DNA of 64,000 nt. It comes from Flavobacteriaceae bacterium UBA5534 (lineage in GTDB: Bacteria > Bacteroidota > Bacteroidia > Flavobacteriales > Flavobacteriaceae). A model generated the notes under the pieces. That model searched no databases. It saw nothing but the letters and a program-made list of their open reading frames with translations, and was not told the DNA's origin. Of this stretch, positions 1 through 7,123 are shown piece by piece. The stretch spans positions 65,892-129,891 of the forward strand of contig DINS01000019.1 in the NCBI GenBank assembly GCA_002426015.1, given 5' to 3'. The position numbers and the translations under genes are program-made. How positions within the stretch are numbered: position 1 is the first letter of the stretch; the number at the start of each line of letters is the position of its first letter.

Positions 1-35
1 AAAGCTATTAAAACGAGGGAGTAATTCTTAATCAT
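1..35 (-). CDS. 5' end of an exported protein (cut by window edge)
   Basis: A minus-strand ATG at 33-35 opens a frame that reads MIKNYSLVLIA and then leaves the window. A short basic start followed by a hydrophobic run looks like the beginning of a signal peptide. A good -7 promoter box lies 38 bases upstream (74-81), pointing into this frame. Nothing about its function can be read from 11 residues. It would be divergently arranged with recX. Confidence 0.45.
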   Translation of the reverse strand, partial: MIKNYSLVLIA

Positions 36-73
36 AGGGTTAATTATTAATTTTTGCTATTAATCAAAACGTG

Positions 74-81
74 CAAATATA
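74..81 (-). promoter_or_regulatory. Bacteroidota -7 box for the truncated left-edge gene
   Basis: The minus strand reads TATATTTG, an exact match to the Bacteroidota -7 consensus TAnnTTTG. It lies upstream of the ATG at 33-35. No clear -33 TTTG element is seen at the expected distance. Confidence 0.5.
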
Positions 82-151
82 CGCAAAATACCTAAAAGTC
101 AGTGAGTTGAGATTTTTAAATTATTAACAAATTGTTACTATTTTTATCCTC

Positions 152-625
152 ATGAACACGCACAAAACTTATACAATACAAGACGCTATCAAAACGCTTG
201 AACATTATTGTTCGTACCAAGAACGCTGTCACAAAGAAGTGGTGCAAAAACTGCAAGGCATGCACATGATACCCGAAGCTATCGATGTGGTCATTGTACA
301 CCTGTTGCAGCACAACTTCCTCAATGAAGAACGTTTTGCCAAAGCATACGTAAGCGGTAAGTTTAAAATCAAGAATTGGGGTAAACGTCGATTAACTCAA
401 AACTTAAAGCAAAAGGACATTAACAAAACTATCATAAATCTCGCACTTAACGAAATAGATGATGATGAATATATCGTAATTTTTAATGCGTTAGCCGAGA
501 AAAAGTTCAATACTTTACATGAATCCAATATTTGGAAGAAAAAAAAGAAGCTTGCCGACTATTTGCTCTATCGTGGTTGGGAAAGTGATTTGGTCTATGC
601 CAAAGTCAATGAGCTCATTAAATAA
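152..625 (+). CDS. recX: Regulatory protein RecX
   Basis: This 157-residue protein has the length and layout of RecX, a cytoplasmic protein that binds the RecA filament and limits recombinase activity. It is built from repeated three-helix units. The segment around residues 55-85 (HNFLNEERFAKAYV, then the basic KIKNWGKRRLTQNL) is the usual conserved RecX core, and the C-terminal third repeats the pattern (LADYLLYRGWESDLVYAKV). recA is not in the window, so the gene is separated from it, as is common in this phylum. The start ATG follows an AT-rich leader without a Shine-Dalgarno sequence. Downstream lies a 321-bp repeat-filled gap and then a convergent gene. Confidence 0.9.
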   Translation: MNTHKTYTIQDAIKTLEHYCSYQERCHKEVVQKLQGMHMIPEAIDVVIVHLLQHNFLNEERFAKAYVSGKFKIKNWGKRRLTQNLKQKDINKTIINLALNEIDDDEYIVIFNALAEKKFNTLHESNIWKKKKKLADYLLYRGWESDLVYAKVNELIK

Positions 626-690
626 CATCATTTCAACCGTTCTATTTTTTTAATCAACAACAGTGTCGGTAGGTGTGAATTACTTTTTTT

Positions 691-820
691 TTGACACCTA
701 CAGAAACACCTAGACCTTTTATGACCTGTCCTGACCTCTTGTGACACGTCCTGACACATCCTGACACACTGTGACACACTCTGACACATCATGACCTTGA
801 CTGACACTTCCTGACACAAA
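691..820. repeat. Tandem decamer array, TGACAC core, exact 10-bp phase
   Basis: TGAC cores begin at 722, 732, 742, 752, 762, 772, 782, 792, 802 and 812: ten in a row at exactly 10-bp spacing. Seven read TGACAC and three TGACCT. A further TGACAC at 692 is in the same phase, with decayed units at 702 and 712 between. The flanking three or four bases vary (often CATC), so the core and the period are conserved more than the whole unit. The period equals about one helical turn. The array has no spacers and is not a CRISPR. Confidence 0.9.
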
Positions 821-840
821 TTTGCCATTTTTGAGGGGTT

Positions 841-871
841 TTGTTCGAGACTTGTTCGAGGATTGTTCGAG
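841..871 (+). repeat. Three TTGTTCGAG motifs, exact 11-bp phase
   Basis: TTGTTCGAG occurs at 841-849, 852-860 and 863-871, each identical and offset by 11 bp. An inverted copy, CTCGAACAA, lies at 907-915. The motifs start 20 bp after the decamer array ends. Confidence 0.9.
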
Positions 872-929
872 TCAGCTTTTTAAAAATTTGAGTTTTCCGA
901 AGAATTCTCGAACAATTGCCAAAGCTGAC
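863..929. repeat. Interleaved inverted repeats (A-B-A'-B')
   Basis: Arm A (863-871, TTGTTCGAG) is complementary to A' (907-915). Arm B (871-879, GTCAGCTTT) is complementary to B' (921-929). The order A-B-A'-B' allows either two mutually exclusive hairpins or an H-type pseudoknot. In a transcript of the minus-strand gene ending at 947 it would lie 18-84 nt past the stop codon. There is no U-tract that would make it an ordinary intrinsic terminator. Confidence 0.6.
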
Positions 930-946
930 CCTTACAAAAGGATTTA

Positions 947-2851
947 TTATAGATGTTTTAAAACTTTTTTGGTGACAATAGCGCCTGTTTCAAGCTCTAC
1001 TTTTGCAATGTACATGGCCTGCTGTAAGTTGGAAACATTGACAAGTTGCATCGAGTTTTCCGATTTAGTGTATTGTACCTCTCTACCCAAAGCATCATAC
1101 ATTGTAATTGCTTTTATGTTTGTATGGTTGGTCATTTCAAACTGCAGGGTATTGCTATTGATATCAATAATTTTAAGGGCGTTTTCCGATGCCTCTTGTG
1201 AAACACCTAAAGTTTCGACATTAAACCTAATCTCAAAACGGTCATTAAATTCGCCAGTAGGAGAGGTAAAAGTATATGCCGATGCTGTTAGGTCATGAAT
1301 ATTATTGAGCAGATTATCTTTTAAATAAATGGTTTGAGAGGTCATAAATGAACCCTCTGTTTGTCCTATTGATAAGCTAAACTGTGTTGGTTGGTCGATG
1401 GTATTATAAAACCCGATAGAAAACACTTCATTAGTGTCCAAACTACTGGCTTCTATACCTTGTATGGCATATTTTTTATCGACTTCTTCATCTATGATTG
1501 AGTATATAATGGCTGGTGTACCACTCGACATATTACGAGAGGCGTCAAAGCACAATCCATCGTCGGCTCTTGAAGCACCCTCAACATAGGCCATTAACAA
1601 TTGGTTGAAGACTCCATTGTCAGAAGTAAGGTTCACCCAAAGTTTGTTTTCAGTTGAATTGTTTGATCTAAAAAACTGACTGTTGCTTGTGGTATCTTTC
1701 ATACGCATATCATTGGTAAACACCACATTACCATTATCGATAGCCTGAACAAAAAACCCTTGGCCAGATGGAATAAATCGATTGGGAATAACATTGGTTC
1801 CACCAGCGATTTCGCCACTGTAACAGGTCACTACTGCATAATCATCGGCATTGTAATTATAAGATTGGTTTCCATTGGTATTATTACTAGCAGGTGTTGC
1901 GTGAGACCATAAATAAACGGCAAGACCAATTACTGATTGGTTAGCTTCAAAAAAAGCATCTACGCTAATAGCTGATGGATATGGGTTTCCTATGAAGTTC
2001 CAATCTCTATCTCCATTATTACCATTATATTGTACAGGCACAGTAATGGTTCCTGTATTTAATGGCCCATTAAAAACATATGGATATGTGTTGCCAGGCA
2101 CAAAACCTGCTGGCGAATGTGTAGTTGCATAACCAACTCCAGGGGTAAGTGTATCTGTGCCACCCAACAAAGTCCAATCATTGCCATCATCGTCGATATC
2201 ATCCTGTCCTATTATGTAGGTGCCTGTATTTCCTATTTCTGCAAGATTGTCTAAATAATTTGACGCATTAAACCAAAATCGACTGTAAGGATGAGAAGCC
2301 GAAAACACATTATTGACAACTGCATTACTTACAGGAGAACTCCAATAGGTATAATCATTCCAGTTATTAAGGGCTGATGTATATTTTTGTACCAGTGAAT
2401 TACCACTGCCATTTAAAGTAAAAGTGCCAGTTTCATCAATTTGTACAAGGGCACCACAAGTTTCGACCCATAGGTCTCCATCTACTGTTACATCCATTTG
2501 TACTTCAACAAATGTATTATTACTGACCACTAATTTTTTACCTGCGTTTACTTGTAATGACCAAGCGCTAAACCCACCATTTGTTAAGGTGGTATAGTCG
2601 CCATCAATTATCGTTATCGTATTGATGTCAGGAGTTCCATTATCCCAAGTTGTACCATTCCAAATGGTTGTTGTTAATAAGATACTGTTGGTTTTTTTAG
2701 TAGGTTTTACAATACTCGATATTGACCTTTCAGATGAATTGGCAACGATGCTTGTAGAGTTTAAAATTGTATTGTTTTTTAATGAAGCATACGAATTAAT
2801 TATAAAACAGATGCTCATAACATAAATCAAGTAGATTTTATAAGTTTTCAT
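947..2851 (-). CDS. T9SS type A sorting domain surface protein
   Basis: A 634-residue exported protein of unknown specific role. The start chosen is the ATG at 2849-2851, which opens directly on a signal peptide (MKTYKIYLIYVMSICF). An upstream in-frame alternative at 2881 would put ten non-signal residues in front of it. The middle contains a WNGTTW segment and the module WSSPV, LTPGVGY, NTGTITVPV, GNPYPSA, IPSGQGFFVQ and GNVVFTNDMR, then YLKDN and a GEFNDRFE motif. The last 75 or so residues are a type A sorting domain (ALGREVQY, ending in basic ATVxKK-like KKVLKHL), which directs export through the type IX system and surface attachment. The same module recurs in the 1402-residue protein at 24954-29162. 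Confidence 0.85.
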   Translation of the reverse strand: MKTYKIYLIYVMSICFIINSYASLKNNTILNSTSIVANSSERSISSIVKPTKKTNSILLTTTIWNGTTWDNGTPDINTITIIDGDYTTLTNGGFSAWSLQVNAGKKLVVSNNTFVEVQMDVTVDGDLWVETCGALVQIDETGTFTLNGSGNSLVQKYTSALNNWNDYTYWSSPVSNAVVNNVFSASHPYSRFWFNASNYLDNLAEIGNTGTYIIGQDDIDDDGNDWTLLGGTDTLTPGVGYATTHSPAGFVPGNTYPYVFNGPLNTGTITVPVQYNGNNGDRDWNFIGNPYPSAISVDAFFEANQSVIGLAVYLWSHATPASNNTNGNQSYNYNADDYAVVTCYSGEIAGGTNVIPNRFIPSGQGFFVQAIDNGNVVFTNDMRMKDTTSNSQFFRSNNSTENKLWVNLTSDNGVFNQLLMAYVEGASRADDGLCFDASRNMSSGTPAIIYSIIDEEVDKKYAIQGIEASSLDTNEVFSIGFYNTIDQPTQFSLSIGQTEGSFMTSQTIYLKDNLLNNIHDLTASAYTFTSPTGEFNDRFEIRFNVETLGVSQEASENALKIIDINSNTLQFEMTNHTNIKAITMYDALGREVQYTKSENSMQLVNVSNLQQAMYIAKVELETGAIVTKKVLKHL

Positions 2852-3051
2852 ATTGAGTAGGTTAGGGGATTTAGGTATCAAACCTATAAAAAAAATTAAT
2901 TAATCTGTTTAAAACCCAATATAATCGATGAATTACAAAGGTCATTAGATAAAGTGTTTAATAAGTTCGTTGAAACGCATTTTTAATGAAAATATTAATG
3001 TGGTATAAAATTATTTATGTAAGAAAAAAGACGAGTTTTTTGAGATAAAAA

Positions 3052-3080
3052 AAGCATCTTAATATAAATTTAAGATGCTT
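3052..3080 (-). terminator. Intrinsic terminator of the small beta-barrel gene
   Basis: A perfect 10-bp stem pairs AAGCATCTTA (3052-3061) with TAAGATGCTT (3071-3080) around a 9-nt loop. In the minus direction it is followed by a U-tract (A-run at 3046-3053 on the plus strand). It begins 24 bp past the stop codon at 3104. Confidence 0.8.
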
Positions 3081-3103
3081 CTATAATGAAAGGTAATTTT
3101 GCT

Positions 3104-3595
3104 TTATAGGTTAAAGGTCGCTCCGATATTTACAGAAAATTGATTGTGAATATATTCGGCTGGCGCTAAATCTTTAGTGTCGTATTTTGCCAATGGAAAG
3201 AGGGCTTCTGTAAAAATTCCGAAACCATCGCTAAAAAAGTAACGAGCTCCTACATGGCCACCAAAATTCTTAAGGCTAAAACTCAATCCTGGATAGACAT
3301 CAAAATTTTCATCGATATTGACCACATTGCCAAGATTGGCATTAAAACGTGCCTTGATATCAAAACGGTCACCAAAATCGGCATCCAATTCTTCTTTGAC
3401 ACCTAAAGCATAGGTAGCAGATACCCCTACCGAGATGTTTTCACCAAGACCATAATCGTAACTTACATTAAGCCCCGAAGCGGCATCTTGAAGGTTGGCA
3501 CCAACTTGAAATTTATTATCGCCTTCGCCTTTAAAAGCTTGTGCATTTACTAAAGAGACACTTAAAATGGTAATGATGAACAGGATATTTTTCAT
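3104..3595 (-). CDS. Small outer-membrane beta-barrel protein
   Basis: This 163-residue protein has a signal peptide ending near residue 18 (SVSLVNAQA). Alternating hydrophobic/polar strands then follow throughout (NISVGVSATYALG, FDIKARFNANLG, GGHVGARYFF, FSVNIGATFNL). It ends in a hydrophobic strand, as expected for an eight-stranded outer-membrane barrel. The size fits the OmpW/OmpX-like range, but I do not recognise a named family with certainty. It is transcribed alone: it has a -7 box at 3625-3632 and a terminator at 3052-3080. Confidence 0.7.
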   Translation of the reverse strand: MKNILFIITILSVSLVNAQAFKGEGDNKFQVGANLQDAASGLNVSYDYGLGENISVGVSATYALGVKEELDADFGDRFDIKARFNANLGNVVNIDENFDVYPGLSFSLKNFGGHVGARYFFSDGFGIFTEALFPLAKYDTKDLAPAEYIHNQFSVNIGATFNL

Positions 3596-3624
3596 AGGAA
3601 TTTGGTTTTATATTTTAGTTTGGA

Positions 3625-3632
3625 CAAAGATA
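3625..3632 (-). promoter_or_regulatory. -7 promoter box for the beta-barrel gene
   Basis: The minus strand reads TATCTTTG, matching TAnnTTTG, 29 bp upstream of the start codon at 3595. No convincing -33 element is seen. Confidence 0.55.
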
Positions 3633-3674
3633 GTAATAGTTGTTTAAACATTTTAGAAAGTAACCAATGCTTGT

Positions 3675-4544
3675 CTAGTTTCCGTTAAGGGTTTTGTGAG
3701 TGCGCACAATAGCTTGGTTGTTTTTCCATTCAATCCATTGTTGGCCTTTGATACGACGCATGGCATTATCAAAATGGCGCATGATAAAAATATTATAGAT
3801 GGCTTTTGAAAAATTCTTTGGGTTTCGGGCAATGGCACGTAAACTCATCGAAAATCCAGGTGTCAAGTATTTCATATAATGCCAATAGCCCTCTGGCATG
3901 TAGAGTACTTCACCATGCTCCAATATGGTTTTATAGCCTTTGGCCTTTTTTAAGGCTGGCCATTTTTCAACATCTGGATTTGAAAAATCAATATCTTCTC
4001 TAGTGATGAGCGAATGTGGTATCTTGTAGAGATAATCATTCTGTTTCTGGTCGAAGAGAATAATTTCTTTTTTGCCTTCAAAATGAAAGTGGAAGATATT
4101 GGCCAAATCGATGTCATAATGCATGAAAGTATGCGAATTGGTGCCGCCAAAAAACAACATTGGCAAACCTTTTAGCAATTTCAATCCAAAATCGGGATAT
4201 GTATAATCTTGCTGCAATTGAGGCACTTCTTTAAGGGCATTCCATAAAAAAATGCGAAACTTGGTAGGCTCACGTTTCAACAAATCGATATAATCGCTCA
4301 TTTTCATTTTGGCGTGTGGTTCATTAAAACCATCTTTATAATCGACTGGACGATCGTCATACAAAGGCACTATCTTGTCGCCAACGGTAGCTTTCATATA
4401 ATCCAGGTTCCATTTGCTGTAAGCAGGCCAATCTTCAATAAAACGTTCAATAACCACAGGTTTTTGTGGTTTGAAATAGTGTGTTATAAACTCCTCCTTG
4501 GTAATAGTCTTTACACGAGGAATATCTTGTAGGTCTAGTGCCAA
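3675..4544 (-). CDS. Cupin-like JmjC-fold oxygenase
   Basis: This 289-residue cytoplasmic protein has the cupin_8/JmjC fold, whose members are Fe(II)/2-oxoglutarate-dependent hydroxylases of proteins or other substrates. The facial metal triad is visible: HYD at His142/Asp144 and a distal histidine at His222 (EGYWHYM). The N-terminal KPVVIERFIEDWPA segment is also typical of this family. The frame opens with a TTG at 4542-4544. An in-frame stop lies just upstream and the first internal ATG is at residue 50, so TTG is the only reasonable start. The substrate cannot be deduced from the neighbours (a barrel protein and a TonB receptor). Confidence 0.8.
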   Translation of the reverse strand: MALDLQDIPRVKTITKEEFITHYFKPQKPVVIERFIEDWPAYSKWNLDYMKATVGDKIVPLYDDRPVDYKDGFNEPHAKMKMSDYIDLLKREPTKFRIFLWNALKEVPQLQQDYTYPDFGLKLLKGLPMLFFGGTNSHTFMHYDIDLANIFHFHFEGKKEIILFDQKQNDYLYKIPHSLITREDIDFSNPDVEKWPALKKAKGYKTILEHGEVLYMPEGYWHYMKYLTPGFSMSLRAIARNPKNFSKAIYNIFIMRHFDNAMRRIKGQQWIEWKNNQAIVRTHKTLNGN

Positions 4545-4615
4545 TATTATAAAATTTTAACGCGTAAAGTTAAGCAAACGTTATGAATTTTAAATAAATT
4601 GTATGTTAATCTCTT

Positions 4616-6436
4616 TTAATTAAAATCATATTTCAATCCAAACAACACATTCCCTTTTGGCATTGGCACCAAATTGGTCTCGGTGTATTCTGTATTAAAG
4701 ATGTTATTGCCTATGACTGAAAGTTCTAGATTTTTAATTTTTAAGGCAAGACTTGCATCAACCACATTATAACTTTGGCCAGTAGCTCTTTCAGCATATT
4801 TATAGACGATGTTTTGAGATACATTCTTGATGAATTGTGTGCTCAATCGTGAAGTGAAATGATGCTTTAAGGAGTTGATAGAGTAACGTGAAAAATTAGA
4901 CTGTACATCTTTGATATCATCTTCCAAAAATGTGTATGATGCATTTAGGGATTGGTTGAAAGCGCCAATTGCGAAATTGTAATTGGCTGTTGCTTCAAAG
5001 CCCTTGGTATTCAATTCGGCAATATTGGTCGCTTGAAAAAGGTCATCCTCATTTTCTTTGACATAATCAATCAAGTTGTTGCTATCTCTATTGAACAATG
5101 TCAAAGTAGCAGAGAACTTGTTTTGAGTAAATTTAATTCCCAACTCTTCTGCAATCGCTTCTTCTGGGTTGAGATTTTCGTTACCTAATGTCGTTGGGTC
5201 ACTATAATATAAATCGGTATAGGTTGGTATTCTGTAGGTATAGCCTATGTTTCCATATATTTTAAACTGTTCGTTGATGCTGTAACCAATATCCATTCCT
5301 GGGAAGGCATGAAATTTGAAATCAGAAAAATATGTGGCTGCAATTCCAGGAGTGACATCCAATTTGCCTTCCAATAATTCAAAACGATGCTCTAAAAATA
5401 GCGTAGTCATCAATCGCTCGTGCTGCCCAAGGTTGTTGCTGGAAATATATACTTGAGACACATCAATACCAAACCCTGTTATTCCCAGACTTGAACGGTA
5501 AGAACCATTTAGTTCGGCTGCTACTTTATTGGTCTGATGTAAATTTCTATAAATGGAAGGGTCTTGGCGCACAAATACATATTCATCTTGGTTGCGTTTC
5601 CAGTACAATCGAGGTTTAAATGTCCATTGGTCGTTCTTTATTTCGGTAGAAAAACCAATCAAACTCGCTTGGGTTTCTTCGTATTGATTGATAGCTGAAG
5701 GACTAGCATAAAACCCATTGGCACCAAACTTGCGTTCGGAAAACGACGCTATCATCGAGATTGGCAATTTATCGGTATTGAAGTTACTTTTTACAAAATA
5801 ATTTTGATGATCATAATCGGTATTATAACGGTAACCATCAGAAGTATTTTTAGAAAAATGCACTAAGTGTGTAGAGTTGTTCAATTGACTGCCAACAGTT
5901 ACCGAACCATTTTTCTGTCCATACGAACCAGCCTGGACATTAAGAGAAACAGAATTGTTTAGATTCTTTTTAGTGACAATATTGACAGCGCCAGTAAAAG
6001 CATTTTGTCCAAAAACACGAGCTGCAGGTCCTTTGATGATTTCGATGCGCTCAATCACTTCTATTGGTAAGGCCATATTCATGGTATGATGACCTGTTTG
6101 TGAGTCTTCAACCTTAAAACCATCTACCAATAATAGGGTTTGGTCAAAACCACCACCTCTAATGTATAAATCGGCTTGCATACCTGCGGTACCACGACGT
6201 CTGATATCGACACCTGCAAACTGTTGCAATACATCGGCCACATTGGTAGCGGCACTTTGCTTGATTTGTTCGGCAGTAATAACTGTAATGGTACGTGAGT
6301 TTTCTTTGAATGGTAAGTCGATACGACTGGAGTTGATGACGACCTCGTCTAATTGTTCTTCTTTGCTGTTTTCTTGAGAAAAAAGGGCACAAGTCCATAA
6401 AAGACTTATCACAAATAGTGAAATATTCTTAATCAT
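4616..6436 (-). CDS. TonB-dependent receptor, BtuB/vitamin-type layout
   Basis: A 606-residue outer-membrane receptor that takes up a bound ligand using the TonB-ExbBD proton-motive system. A signal peptide (to about residue 20) is followed directly by a TonB-box region (LDEVVINSSR) and a plug domain (ITVITAEQIKQ, LYIRGGGFDQTLLLVDG, RIEIIKGPAARVFG). The 22-stranded barrel ends in GLKYDFN. There is no CarboxypepD_reg extension and no SusD partner, and the short length resembles vitamin B12 or metal-complex receptors. The 67-bp upstream gap is too short for a cobalamin riboswitch and none is visible, so the ligand remains open. A -7 box lies at 6456-6463. Confidence 0.88.
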   Translation of the reverse strand: MIKNISLFVISLLWTCALFSQENSKEEQLDEVVINSSRIDLPFKENSRTITVITAEQIKQSAATNVADVLQQFAGVDIRRRGTAGMQADLYIRGGGFDQTLLLVDGFKVEDSQTGHHTMNMALPIEVIERIEIIKGPAARVFGQNAFTGAVNIVTKKNLNNSVSLNVQAGSYGQKNGSVTVGSQLNNSTHLVHFSKNTSDGYRYNTDYDHQNYFVKSNFNTDKLPISMIASFSERKFGANGFYASPSAINQYEETQASLIGFSTEIKNDQWTFKPRLYWKRNQDEYVFVRQDPSIYRNLHQTNKVAAELNGSYRSSLGITGFGIDVSQVYISSNNLGQHERLMTTLFLEHRFELLEGKLDVTPGIAATYFSDFKFHAFPGMDIGYSINEQFKIYGNIGYTYRIPTYTDLYYSDPTTLGNENLNPEEAIAEELGIKFTQNKFSATLTLFNRDSNNLIDYVKENEDDLFQATNIAELNTKGFEATANYNFAIGAFNQSLNASYTFLEDDIKDVQSNFSRYSINSLKHHFTSRLSTQFIKNVSQNIVYKYAERATGQSYNVVDASLALKIKNLELSVIGNNIFNTEYTETNLVPMPKGNVLFGLKYDFN

Positions 6437-6455
6437 AGTTGGGTTAATTTGCCCG

Positions 6456-6463
6456 CAAAATTA
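6456..6463 (-). promoter_or_regulatory. -7 promoter box for the TonB receptor at 4616-6436
   Basis: The minus strand reads TAATTTTG (TAnnTTTG), 19 bp upstream of the start codon. This would give a leader of roughly a dozen nucleotides. Confidence 0.5.
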
Positions 6464-6503
6464 AAGAAATATCTTTCTTTAAAAAGATAAATAGACTTTA
6501 AAT

Positions 6504-7043
6504 CTAAATTTGATGGGTCTTTTTAAATATGTTTTTGTCAATCCACTTATGATCATTGGGTATGGTGGCATCTAGTAAATCGATGTTTAACAATTCAGAT
6601 ATTTCATAACCCATCATAAAGGCCTCTTTTGGGTTGTCTTTTTCATACAATTCCCAATGCTTGTTGGTATCATACCAAAGATTGACTTCAAAAATGGTTT
6701 CTCCATCTTTAAGTGGTTGTTGAAAGACTGATACGTACTCATAATTGTTGATGGTTTTCCACTGTCCTAACTTTATTGGGCCAATTTCAAAAGTCGATCG
6801 AAATCTTGAATTCTCTATATCGATATAAACGCTTTTTTGAAAACAAAACGCAGTTCCCAGACCAAATAAATAAATGGCATATTCAATTAGATGCCCAATG
6901 GTATAACCATTAGAGGTTTCTGAAAACATTTGATATACGGCAAGAATAACACATCCCGATGAAGCTGTAAAAAAAAGTGCAGCAATTGGTATTTGCCAAA
7001 TAGGTCGATTTCGTTCTGAAACGATAAACGGATTTTTACTCAT
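6504..7043 (-). CDS. Unknown membrane protein with two N-terminal helices
   Basis: I do not recognise this family. The protein is 179 residues from the ATG at 7041-7043; an alternative TTG two codons upstream lies inside a promoter box and is less likely. A short polar N-terminus (SKNPFIVSERNRPIWQ) precedes two hydrophobic segments at about residues 18-37 and 55-70. A soluble, mixed-charge C-terminal domain of about 110 residues follows (FRSTFEIGPIKLGQWK, then VSVFQQPL). The layout resembles small PH-like or photosystem-assembly-like membrane domains seen in flavobacteria, but that is only an impression. The -7 box sits three bases from the ATG, suggesting a leaderless message. Confidence 0.6.
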   Translation of the reverse strand: MSKNPFIVSERNRPIWQIPIAALFFTASSGCVILAVYQMFSETSNGYTIGHLIEYAIYLFGLGTAFCFQKSVYIDIENSRFRSTFEIGPIKLGQWKTINNYEYVSVFQQPLKDGETIFEVNLWYDTNKHWELYEKDNPKEAFMMGYEISELLNIDLLDATIPNDHKWIDKNIFKKTHQI

Positions 7044-7046
7044 GCT

Positions 7047-7054
7047 CAAATATA
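7047..7054 (-). promoter_or_regulatory. -7 box immediately before a start codon (leaderless candidate)
   Basis: The minus strand reads TATATTTG (TAnnTTTG), and only three bases separate it from the ATG at 7041-7043. Transcription would start at or next to the initiation codon. Confidence 0.5.
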
Positions 7055-7123
7055 AAAAAAGTGAATGCTAGATGGCATTAAAAAAGCTTCAAAAATAGTA
7101 TCTTCGAGGCTTAATTCTTATAT

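Larger units (their letters stand above)
626..946. other. Gene-free, repeat-structured convergent intergenic region
   Basis: This stretch lies between recX (plus) and a T9SS cargo gene (minus), so both neighbouring genes end here and no promoter is required. A small hairpin pairs 669-676 with 694-701. It is followed by the decamer array (691-820), the 11-bp phased TTGTTCGAG array (841-871) and an interleaved pair of inverted repeats (863-929). I see no credible coding frame. The 66-codon minus-strand frame across it is only the repeat being read through. Confidence 0.8.

Noticed and set aside
691..820. CRISPR array
   Set aside because: Units are 10 bp with no unique spacers and there are no cas genes nearby.
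628..828. A 66-codon minus-strand reading frame through the decamer repeats
   Set aside because: Its sequence is the 10-bp repeat read in rotating frames (Cys/Gln/Val/Ser-rich), with no upstream promoter and no protein-like composition.
2851..2881. Longer start for the T9SS cargo gene
   Set aside because: It would place ten polar residues before an otherwise ideal signal peptide starting at the ATG at 2849-2851.
6437..6503. Cobalamin riboswitch ahead of the BtuB-like receptor
   Set aside because: The gap is only 67 bp and shows no B12-box-like or multi-stem structure; a -7 box leaves only a short leader.
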